Part shown: piece after piece, positions 25,530-32,585 of the stretch
How positions within the stretch are numbered: the first letter of the stretch is position 1
Layout of the letters: each line of letters starts with the position of its first letter
Source: Puniceicoccaceae bacterium
Lineage (GTDB): Bacteria; Verrucomicrobiota; Verrucomicrobiia; Opitutales; Opitutaceae
Direction: 5' to 3'
Assembly: GCA_007695295.1 (NCBI GenBank)
Contig: REEB01000262.1
Coordinates: 1 to 42,702, forward strand
DNA length: 42,702 nucleotides
Made by a program: the position numbers and the translations under genes
Notes under the pieces: generated by a model
Databases searched by the model: none
Told to the model about the DNA's origin: nothing
The model's input: the letters and a program-made list of their open reading frames with translations, nothing else

Positions 25530-27515
25530 TCAGAGTAGCTCGCGGGCGACAGCGACCAGATGCCGGGCCGTCATCCCGAGATGGTCCATGACCTTGCCCC
25601 CGGGAGCGCTCAGGCCGAAGCGATCGATGCCAACGACCCGGCCCGCGCTGCCGACATACCGCCACCAGAGGCCGGTCACTCCAGCTTCAATCGCCACCCG
25701 GCGTTCGCAGGCCGCCGGCAGCACCGATTCACGGTAGTCGTCGGACTGGCGGTCAAAACGCTCAAAACTCGGCATGGAGACCACTCGGATCCCCTCCCCG
25801 AGTTCTTCCGCGGCGGCCATGGCATGCTGGAGTTCACTGCCGCTGGCCAGCAGGATGAGCTTTAAGTCACCGTTTTCCCGGCGCGCCACATATCCGCCAT
25901 TCAAGGCCCCCTGCCTCCGTTCGGTGGTCGGGATCGAGGCCAGTGTCGGCAGCGCTTGGCGCGTGAGCGCGAGCAGGGTCGGTCCTTCCAGGCGGGCCAT
26001 CGCGGCGGCGAAGGCCCCGGCTGTTTCTTCCGGATCGGCCGGGCGGATCACATCCAGATTCGGGATCAGACGCAGGGCGGAAACCGTTTCCACCGGTTGG
26101 TGGGTCGGCCCGTCTTCGCCCACCCCGACGCTGTCATGGGTGAAGATGTACACCACCGGCAGGTGCGAAAGCGCGGCGAGGCGGATCGACGGCCGGCAGT
26201 AGTCCGAAAAAACGAGAAACGTCGCCCCGGAGGCCCGGAAGACGCCGTCATAGGCGATGCCGTTGAGGATTGCCGCCATCCCGTGTTCGCGGATGCCAAA
26301 ACGGATGTTGCGCCCCACCGGCGTGCCAGGCTCGAAGTCCCCGCCGCCTTCGATCATGTTCAGGGTCGAACCGTGCAAGTCGGCGCTGCCGCTCATCAGC
26401 AAGGGCATCGCCTTCGCGATCGGCTGCAAAACCTCCGCGGCCGCCTTTCGCGTCGCCAGCTTGGCGTCGGCGGCAAATTCAGGAATGACTTCCAGCAGCC
26501 CGGCCGCATCCGGCGCTGTGCCCGCCGTCTCGAGCAGCGCGGCTTTCTCCGGCTCATCTTTTTTCCATGCCTCGAAGCACGCCTCCCATTCCTCGCATTT
26601 CCGGGCCAGCACTTCGCCATGGCGGAAAAAGTAGTCCCGCACTTCCTCGGAAACAAAATACGGTTCCGCCGGAAGGCCGAGCGCTTTCCGGGCCGCCTCG
26701 GCAAACTTGGCCCCGCCTTCCCCGTGGCCTTTGGCGGTTCCGGCCACCTCGGGGATGCCACGGGCAATCTCGGTCTTGGCGATAATCAACTGGGGCTTGC
26801 CGCGGCCTTGCCGAGCCGCCTCGTAGGCCTGCAAAAAGGCCGCCATATCGTGACCGTCCACCTGCCGCACCTCCCAGCCCATCGCCCGGTAGCGCGCCGC
26901 GGTGTCCTCGCTCTGGGTCTTCTCGGCCATCGCGTCCAGGGTGACGTCGTTGGAGTCGTAGATCAGGATGAGGTTGTCCAATTTAAAATGGCCGGCAAAG
27001 GCACTCGCCTCCATCGCCACGCCTTCCTGGAAACAGCCGTCCCCTGCCAGCACCACCACTTTGTAGTCAAATATCGGATGCTTTTGGGTATTGAAGCGGG
27101 CCGCCGCCATCTTGCCCGCCACCGCCATCCCGACCCCATTGCCCACCCCCTGGCCGAGAGGGCCGGTGGTCGACTCCACTCCGGGCGTCAACGGGTATTC
27201 GGGATGTCCCGGTGTCTTGCTGCCGAGTTGGCGGAAGTTGCGGATTTCCTCCATCGGCAGGTCAAAGCCGGTCAGGTGCAGCCAAGTGTAGAGAAACATG
27301 CTGCCGTGGCCGGCGGAGAGCACGAAGCGATCCCGGTTCAGCCAGCGCGGCTGAGCCGGGTTGACCCGCAGGGCATGACCGAAAAGGACCGCGCCCACCT
27401 CGGCCGCCCCCAGCGGGAGACCGAGGTGACCGGAACTGGAAGCGTGCACAGCGTCGATGGCGAGCCCGCGGGCTTCGTTGGCGGCTTTTTGGAGGATTTT
27501 GAGATCGAGAGACAT
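25530..27515 (-). CDS. tkt: Transketolase
   Basis: This is a 661-residue transketolase, which moves two-carbon ketol units between sugar phosphates with thiamine diphosphate and links the pentose phosphate pathway with glycolysis. Motifs in order: [14 protein letters not shown] and [14 protein letters not shown] near the N-terminus, [14 protein letters not shown], the TPP motif GDGCFQEG...IYDSND, the pyrimidine-domain [15 protein letters not shown] with the catalytic Glu, and [19 protein letters not shown]. The length is normal. The frame continues upstream for 85 codons without a stop, but ATG 27515 ([17 protein letters not shown]) begins at the family N-terminus. It has no Shine-Dalgarno sequence. 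It is a single gene, convergent with the surface-protein unit. Confidence 0.96.
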   Translation of the reverse strand: MSLDLKILQKAANEARGLAIDAVHASSSGHLGLPLGAAEVGAVLFGHALRVNPAQPRWLNRDRFVLSAGHGSMFLYTWLHLTGFDLPMEEIRNFRQLGSKTPGHPEYPLTPGVESTTGPLGQGVGNGVGMAVAGKMAAARFNTQKHPIFDYKVVVLAGDGCFQEGVAMEASAFAGHFKLDNLILIYDSNDVTLDAMAEKTQSEDTAARYRAMGWEVRQVDGHDMAAFLQAYEAARQGRGKPQLIIAKTEIARGIPEVAGTAKGHGEGGAKFAEAARKALGLPAEPYFVSEEVRDYFFRHGEVLARKCEEWEACFEAWKKDEPEKAALLETAGTAPDAAGLLEVIPEFAADAKLATRKAAAEVLQPIAKAMPLLMSGSADLHGSTLNMIEGGGDFEPGTPVGRNIRFGIREHGMAAILNGIAYDGVFRASGATFLVFSDYCRPSIRLAALSHLPVVYIFTHDSVGVGEDGPTHQPVETVSALRLIPNLDVIRPADPEETAGAFAAAMARLEGPTLLALTRQALPTLASIPTTERRQGALNGGYVARRENGDLKLILLASGSELQHAMAAAEELGEGIRVVSMPSFERFDRQSDDYRESVLPAACERRVAIEAGVTGLWWRYVGSAGRVVGIDRFGLSAPGGKVMDHLGMTARHLVAVARELL

Positions 27516-27830
27516 GGCGGTGAATCGGGATGGATCAAAAGCCCGGTTTCCGGGCACAAAACCAGAGCCATGCCCAAACCCTTCCACCATGGCAACCCCT
27601 AAGCCGCCGCCTGGACCGCCGAAGGAGGTAGTTTGGCCAAGCCGGGTCGGTCGTCCTGCTTTTGCCGCCGAGCGGACCGCGCCCATCCGGCCCGGCGGCG
27701 CCTCCGGCCCTTTCGATGCTCGTCCACGGCGCCTCCTTGCGGTGCCTCCCAAGAGCTGAAGGACGCCCATGATCAGTCTTGTGTCATTCCTAAATCGCTA
27801 CAGATTGTTGATCGTTTCACCCCTGCCCCC
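27516..27830. other. Non-coding spacer between tkt and the Dabb gene
   Basis: This is a 315-bp divergent intergenic region that should hold the tkt (minus) and Dabb (plus) promoters. The stretch 27771-27820 is noticeably more AT-rich than its surroundings. I could not pick out a convincing -35/-10 pair, riboswitch or repeat. The extended tkt frame across it encodes a low-complexity Arg/Gly-rich sequence and does not look like protein. Confidence 0.5.
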
Positions 27831-28133
27831 ATGCCCGTTGAACATCTCGTCTTCTTCCGCCTCAAAGCCGGTACCCCCGCCGCCGCCACCACCGCCGTCA
27901 TCGAGGCATTCAAAGCCCTGCACGGCGTCATCCCCGGCCTCCTCGAGGTCTCCATGGGGCCGAACATCACCATCGAAACCCAGTTCGCCAAAGGCAACGA
28001 TCTGGGACTCCGGATGCGCTTTGACACCGCCGAAAACCTTCGCGCCTACCTCGACCACCCCGCCCACGTCAAAGCCGCCGAACACCTCATCCCCGAGGTC
28101 GAAGACATCACCGTCTTCGACCTCGAGGCCTGA
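27831..28133 (+). CDS. Dabb (stress-responsive A/B barrel) domain protein
   Basis: This is a 100-residue single-domain ferredoxin-like barrel. It opens MPVEHLVFFRLKAGT, with the conserved His early in strand one. PGLLEVSMGPNI and the closing half RAYLDHPAHVKAAEHLIPEVEDITVFDLE are typical of Dabb proteins. The frame is open upstream, but ATG 27831 is at the family start. Small Dabb proteins are cytoplasmic dimers, mostly of unknown function. The DoxX-like gene follows on the same strand after 115 bp. Confidence 0.88.
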   Translation: MPVEHLVFFRLKAGTPAAATTAVIEAFKALHGVIPGLLEVSMGPNITIETQFAKGNDLGLRMRFDTAENLRAYLDHPAHVKAAEHLIPEVEDITVFDLEA

Positions 28134-28248
28134 GCCCCTCAGCCACCGCAACCCTCTCAGGCCGGTGCGGCCACCTTGCCTTCTTCTTCACTGGACAGCG
28201 TCTCCCGTGCCTTGACAGGTCCGGGCACCTAAGACCCTGGTAGGCTCC

Positions 28249-28689
28249 ATGGCCGCTACCGACTCTCCCTCCACGTTGCTTGATCGCCGCCTCGGCTTTG
28301 CCCTTCTCCGCATCCTGCTCGGGGTCAACATGCTCGGCCGCAGCATCCTGCGGCTGCCGGACTTGCCCGGTTTCGCATCCGGCATGGCGGCGGGTTTCGA
28401 GGACACTTTTCTGCCGTCGGCCTTTGTCTATGCTTTCGCTTTCGTCATCGTCCTGGCCGAAACGGTCATCGGCATTCTCCTCATCCTCGGCTGGAAAACG
28501 CGCTGGGCGTTGGTCGCGATGGGGCTGCTCATGTGCACCCTCACTTTCGGCATGATTCTGCGGGAACAGTTCGGCACCGTGGCCAACATCCTCGTCTACG
28601 GCATCGCGGTCAGTCTGCTCCTTTTCCACACCCGCTACGATGCCGTCGGGATCGACCGCGGATTCTCGTTAAAAGCCGAGGCCCACTGA
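28249..28689 (+). CDS. DoxX-like membrane protein
   Basis: This is a 146-residue inner-membrane protein with four predicted transmembrane helices (about 16-34, 58-82, 88-107 and 112-130). LGFALLRILLGVNMLGRSILRLPDL at the N-terminus and the FVIVLAETVIGILLILG helix resemble the DoxX/quinol-oxidase-subunit-like family. The function of the group is mostly unknown; some members act in redox or stress responses. A weak GGTAGG lies upstream of ATG 28249. It is convergent with thuA across a palindromic repeat cluster. Confidence 0.8.
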   Translation: MAATDSPSTLLDRRLGFALLRILLGVNMLGRSILRLPDLPGFASGMAAGFEDTFLPSAFVYAFAFVIVLAETVIGILLILGWKTRWALVAMGLLMCTLTFGMILREQFGTVANILVYGIAVSLLLFHTRYDAVGIDRGFSLKAEAH

Positions 28690-28747
28690 TTCGGACCGCC
28701 GGCAAGGCGACCGTTCGTGCCGGAGGCTCGAACGCATTTACATGCCC

Positions 28748-28891
28748 TCGAAACGACTCCGTCGTTCCGCTACGAGTCTTCACGTAGCGGAACGGTGGAT
28801 ACCGTTTCGATCACTCAAACCCCCGTAGCGGAACGGCGGATACCGTTTCGATCACTCAAACCCCCGTAGCGGAACGGTGGATACCGTTTCG
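28748..28891. repeat. Cluster of palindromic 41-bp tandem repeats with one inverted copy
   Basis: Three direct copies start at 28783, 28824 and 28865 (period exactly 41 bp). Each copy holds its own hairpin: CGGAACGGT, a GGAT loop, then ACCGTTTCG (28788-28809, 28829-28850, 28870-28891). The middle copy has one T-to-C change in the left arm. Copies one and two are separated by a conserved ATCACTCAAACCCC spacer. A fourth, inverted copy lies just upstream (28748-28774) with its own hairpin CGAAACGA-CTCCG-TCGTTCCG, so a long stem between it and the first direct copy is also possible. The cluster lies between convergent genes and ends seven bases from the thuA stop. This is the layout of REP/BIME-type elements. 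Confidence 0.9.
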
Positions 28892-28897
28892 ACCCCT

Positions 28898-29764
28898 TCA
28901 CGCCGGCAGCGGCCGCGGCGTGGCGTCGGCCGCGAGGTCGCCGAGCGCGTAGCGGATGCCGGCGTGGAAGTGACCAAGGACGGGTGGATTCCAGAAGAGG
29001 TGCGGGTTGTGGCCGAGCGAGGTATAGAAGACCCGGCCTTTTCCTTCCTCGCGAATCCAACTGATCGCGATGTCCCGGTCCGCCCGCCGTTCGGCCAGAA
29101 TGCGCCTCTCGGGACCGAAGTCACTTTTCTCAAGGTTGATCCGCAGGAGCACCCGGAGCCGGTCCCGCGAATAATGATCTTTCATCTGAAAGACTTCGTC
29201 CTGGATCTCGAAATCCTTCCCGCCGAAGGGCGCGTTGAGCGGGCTTTCCGCATCCTCCGGGGTCAGGGTAATGGTCTCTTTCGGCCCCCAGGGATGACCG
29301 CCGTTTTCATACCCGCCCAGCATCCGGCCGAATTCGGGAAACTGGTCGTAGCGCGGATACTGGCAGAAGGTCGCGGCCGCCGCATGGATACCGACAAATC
29401 CTTTTCCGCCCCGGACAAAATCGAGCAAGCCCTGCTGCCGGGCTTTGTCCTCCGTGAGCACTCCGAAGGTGTTGTTGAAACAGATCGCGTCGAAGTCTTC
29501 CAGGGCCGCAGGCTCGAAGCACGCCGGGTCATTGCTGAAAAAAGCGGTGAAACGGCCCGAGAGTTCACCGAGCCGGGCGATGGCGTAGTTGGACGGGTCG
29601 ATCGAGGGATGCCCGTCGAGAATGCGCCCGTCGCGGACATTGAGGTTGGTCACAAGAAGCCGGCGCCGGGCGCCCTTCCCTCCTCCGGCCATTCCAGGCA
29701 GCTTGAGGGCGGCTTCCACCGCCTGATCGATCACATTGCGTTGTTCGTCTCCAATTCGGTGCAT
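28898..29764 (-). CDS. ThuA-domain protein
   Basis: This 288-residue ThuA-like protein has a class I glutamine-amidotransferase-like fold. RRLLVTNLNVRDG opens the core (about residue 34). FDAICFNNTFGVLT and GGKGFVGIHAAAATF (about 115-132) form the central sheet. DEVFQMKDHYS and ISWIREEGKGRVFYTSLGHNP are the typical C-terminal blocks. The frame is open upstream to 29893, but ATG 29764 fits better because the GH43 gene ends at 29853. No signal peptide is visible, so it is probably cytoplasmic. ThuA proteins are linked to keto-sugar and disaccharide metabolism, often with Gfo/Idh/MocA enzymes. Here it is the last gene of the putative rhamnogalacturonan operon, 88 bp after GH43. Confidence 0.87.
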   Translation of the reverse strand: MHRIGDEQRNVIDQAVEAALKLPGMAGGGKGARRRLLVTNLNVRDGRILDGHPSIDPSNYAIARLGELSGRFTAFFSNDPACFEPAALEDFDAICFNNTFGVLTEDKARQQGLLDFVRGGKGFVGIHAAAATFCQYPRYDQFPEFGRMLGGYENGGHPWGPKETITLTPEDAESPLNAPFGGKDFEIQDEVFQMKDHYSRDRLRVLLRINLEKSDFGPERRILAERRADRDIAISWIREEGKGRVFYTSLGHNPHLFWNPPVLGHFHAGIRYALGDLAADATPRPLPA

Positions 29765-29852
29765 GGTGCCAGCATCGGGAAACTCACGGGCGGGACAAGG
29801 TTTGTCGCCGCATGACCAATCAAATCCCCAAGATCGCGCCGTGGCGGCCGGA

Positions 29853-31769
29853 TCACGCGCCGGGCGGCCGCAGCAGCACCCGGGCGGGCGCATCGCGGTC
29901 GCAGGTCAGCCAACCGTCGCAAAACCCCAGCTCCGCCACCTGGATGGAGCTGCGGCGGTCTTCCGGATAGGGTCGTTCATGCCGGTCGTGGGGATGGGTG
30001 AAATAGAACACAAAAGCCCTTTCGCCACTCACCACCACATCGGCATGCCGGCCCACCGCCTGGTCGTCACCACCCCGCCCCGGCTCCGCCAGCAGGAGAC
30101 CGGGCTGACGGGTCCACTGATTTGTATCCATGGACCGATACACGGCCTGCCCGGCCCAAACGTCCACCAACATCCAATACCAGCCCTGCCAGGAAAAAAC
30201 GTTCGGCCCCTCGCCGGCTTGGTCCTTGAGGATGCGGCCGCGGTCGGTCCAGCGCTCGAGGTCCGGACTTTCCGCGAGACAGATGGACTTGCCGTCGATT
30301 TCGTCGTTGTACCAGAGCCGCCAGCCGCCGTCGAGGAGTTGCAGGACGCAGGCGTCGATGACCCGGTCCGAGGTCAAATGGAGCGTTTCGCGGTGAGTCC
30401 AGCTCTCCAGATCCGAACTTTCGAGAACGGCGATCCGGCGCGGGCGGTTCCAGTCGGTGAAGATCCCCGGAACCACGCTGAGAAACATCCGGAAGCCGCC
30501 GGCATGAGCGACGATGTCCGGCGCCCAATGGCTGGCCTCGGCGCTCCCCAGTTCGGCCGGCAGGTCGATCCGGGCTTCGCCGTGGTGGCGCCACGTCACG
30601 CCGCCGTCGGCCGACTCCGCGATGCCGATGCGCGTACCGTGGACCCAGGCCACCCCGGGGACATCAGCGGGGGGTAGGTTGGCCCGCCGATTGGTGTAGA
30701 ACATCCACCAGCGGCGCCGCCGCGGATTCCAGACCACCACCGGATCGGCCGCTCCATCGAAGACCGGATCACGGAAGAGCGGCCGGGGGGCCGCGGGGGC
30801 ATCCGGCACCGGCCGCCCGAAGTCCGGCCGCCCGTCCGCCGTCCAACCCAACACTTGGGCGCGGGTGTGGCGGTTGGGATCGCGGAGTGGATCTCCGTCG
30901 ATATCCCTGTAGTTTCTGGCGTGATACACGAAGATCGTCTCTCCGCCGCCGGGCTGGCTCAGAAAGCAGTTGTGGCCGGGCCCGAACTGCCCGACGGCGG
31001 CATCGCTGCGGAAAACCGGCTCGGGAGACTTTTTCCATACGGAGGGGTCGAGCAGGTCGGCGGCGGCGGGTGCTTCCAACAGGCCGAGGCAGTAGTTGGC
31101 ATCGGTGGCGGAGGCGGAGTAGGTCAGAAAGACCCGGTCACCCTGGGCGAGAAAGGCGGGGCCTTCATTGACCCGGAAGCCGACGGTTTCCCAGGGAAGT
31201 TCGGGCTGGGAAAGCAGCACCGGCTGCGAGCGAAGGGTCGAGGGGGTTTCCAGCTCGGCAAGAAAGAGGCTGCTGTTGCCGCCGAAGTCCGGAAAGTGCT
31301 GCGCCCAGGCGAGGTAACGCCGGCCGCGATGGGCGAAGGTGGTCGCATCGAGGGCGAAGCTCTCCCAGCCGGTGCGGATCTGCCCCCGCTCGATCCATTC
31401 GCCTTCCAGCGGATCGGGGCTGGAGTTTTCCAGCACATACATGCGGATGGCCCAGATGTCCTCGGTGGCGCCGGCCGCGAAATAAATCACCCAGCGCCCG
31501 TCGATTCGGTGTAGTTCGGGAGCCCAGATGTGTGCCCCCATGATGCCGGTGGGGTGTTTTCGCCAGATGACCTTCGGGAAGGCATGGCGTAGGCCGTCGA
31601 GGGTGCGGGCGCGCCGGAGTTCGATTCGGTCGTACTCCGGCACGGTGGCAGTAAAATAGAACCAGCCGTCGTGGGCGGTGATCCATGGATCCGCCCGCTG
31701 TTCGACGAGGGGGTTGGTCCAGAGCGGCAATGACTGGGTGCCAGCGGCGCCGGTTGCGGGGCCGGTCAT
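29853..31769 (-). CDS. Double GH43-like glycoside hydrolase
   Basis: This is a 638-residue protein with two consecutive five-bladed-propeller domains of the GH43 type. Domain 1 (about 15-320) has candidate catalytic residues Asp27 (RADPW), Asp141 (ALDATTF) and Glu202 (NEGPAF), plus HIWAPELH. Domain 2 (about 330-625) has Asp342 (AADPVV), Asp472 (VIDACVL) and Glu520 (GEGPNVF), plus HWAPDIV. Both triads look complete, so both domains could be active. GH43 enzymes act mainly on arabinofuranosides, xylosides and galactan side chains, which fits removal of rhamnogalacturonan-I side-chain sugars. No signal peptide is visible, so it is probably cytoplasmic. The ATG overlaps the stop of the upstream esterase (ATGA). 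Confidence 0.85.
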   Translation of the reverse strand: MTGPATGAAGTQSLPLWTNPLVEQRADPWITAHDGWFYFTATVPEYDRIELRRARTLDGLRHAFPKVIWRKHPTGIMGAHIWAPELHRIDGRWVIYFAAGATEDIWAIRMYVLENSSPDPLEGEWIERGQIRTGWESFALDATTFAHRGRRYLAWAQHFPDFGGNSSLFLAELETPSTLRSQPVLLSQPELPWETVGFRVNEGPAFLAQGDRVFLTYSASATDANYCLGLLEAPAAADLLDPSVWKKSPEPVFRSDAAVGQFGPGHNCFLSQPGGGETIFVYHARNYRDIDGDPLRDPNRHTRAQVLGWTADGRPDFGRPVPDAPAAPRPLFRDPVFDGAADPVVVWNPRRRRWWMFYTNRRANLPPADVPGVAWVHGTRIGIAESADGGVTWRHHGEARIDLPAELGSAEASHWAPDIVAHAGGFRMFLSVVPGIFTDWNRPRRIAVLESSDLESWTHRETLHLTSDRVIDACVLQLLDGGWRLWYNDEIDGKSICLAESPDLERWTDRGRILKDQAGEGPNVFSWQGWYWMLVDVWAGQAVYRSMDTNQWTRQPGLLLAEPGRGGDDQAVGRHADVVVSGERAFVFYFTHPHDRHERPYPEDRRSSIQVAELGFCDGWLTCDRDAPARVLLRPPGA

Positions 31770-32557
31770 TGCAGGGCTTGTCCCGCTTTCGAGAGGGTCC
31801 CGGCGACCGGATTCGGTTGCAGATCGAGCAGGCCAAGGACGACCGCCTCGGCGTTGAAGCGGGCGCCCGCCTCGTTGGTGTGCGTGCGTTCGTCGGCGAA
31901 AAACGCCTCCACCGCCTCCGTCCCAAGCGCCTCGTAGCGCCGGCCGATGCGGTCATTGAGATCAAGAAAGAGCGCCCCTTCCTCCATCGCCACCGCCCGC
32001 GCCCAGCCGGCGTAGCGGTCGCGCGCGATGCGGCCGTTTTCCCAGATTTTCCGGGGCACCGGCGAGCAGATGACCGGCACTGCACCGGTGGCCTTTGCTT
32101 CGCGGATGTAGTGCCGCAGGTACCAGCCATAGGTGTGCACGACTTCCGGCTGTCCGGTGAGGAGGTTGTCAATCGCCTCGGTCTCGTCGCCGGTGCCGGG
32201 CAGGGTTCCGCGGGCGCGGGAGTCGTCGTTGATGGGTCCGCCGTCGTTGTGGCCGAACTGGATCAGCACCACATCCCCAGGCCGCAGTTCCTCCATAATG
32301 GCAGCCCAGCGACCTTCCGTGCGGAAGGTCCGGCTGCTGCGGCCGCCGATGGCGCGGTTGTCCACTTCGATTGCGGCCGGATCAAAGTAGCGGGAGATTT
32401 CCTCGCCCCAGCCCCTTTGCCCGGGCGTGCCCACCCGCACGGTGGAATCGCCGACCAGCCAGAGCCGCGGCGGCGGCGAATCGGCGCGCAGCATGGGCAA
32501 GACAACTCCCAACAGCAGGAACACAGTCCAAAACAGGGGAATGAACTCCAATTTCAT
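31766..32557 (-). CDS. SGNH/GDSL esterase, rhamnogalacturonan acetylesterase type
   Basis: This 263-residue exported esterase starts at ATG 32557, with a signal peptide (hydrophobic residues 5-22, likely cut after MLRA). SGNH blocks: Ser38 in VGDSTV, the block II glycine in AIGGRSSRTF (about 69-78), Asn104 in FGHNDGG, and His226 in DERTHTNEAGA. In the last block the acidic residue three before His is Glu, with Asp one earlier, instead of the usual DxxH. The pattern is that of CE12-like rhamnogalacturonan acetylesterases, which remove acetyl groups from the pectin backbone. It is coupled to GH43 downstream (4-bp overlap) and lies 28 bp after the symporter gene, in a locus with a rhamnogalacturonan lyase. 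Confidence 0.87.
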   Translation of the reverse strand: MKLEFIPLFWTVFLLLGVVLPMLRADSPPPRLWLVGDSTVRVGTPGQRGWGEEISRYFDPAAIEVDNRAIGGRSSRTFRTEGRWAAIMEELRPGDVVLIQFGHNDGGPINDDSRARGTLPGTGDETEAIDNLLTGQPEVVHTYGWYLRHYIREAKATGAVPVICSPVPRKIWENGRIARDRYAGWARAVAMEEGALFLDLNDRIGRRYEALGTEAVEAFFADERTHTNEAGARFNAEAVVLGLLDLQPNPVAGTLSKAGQALQ

Positions 32558-32585
32558 AAAAGGGTCGGTGCTTTGTTCGCAGCGC

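Noticed and set aside
28783-28891. CRISPR array
   Set aside because: The spacer between the units is the same sequence each time and each unit is one palindrome; there are no variable spacers and no cas genes in the window.
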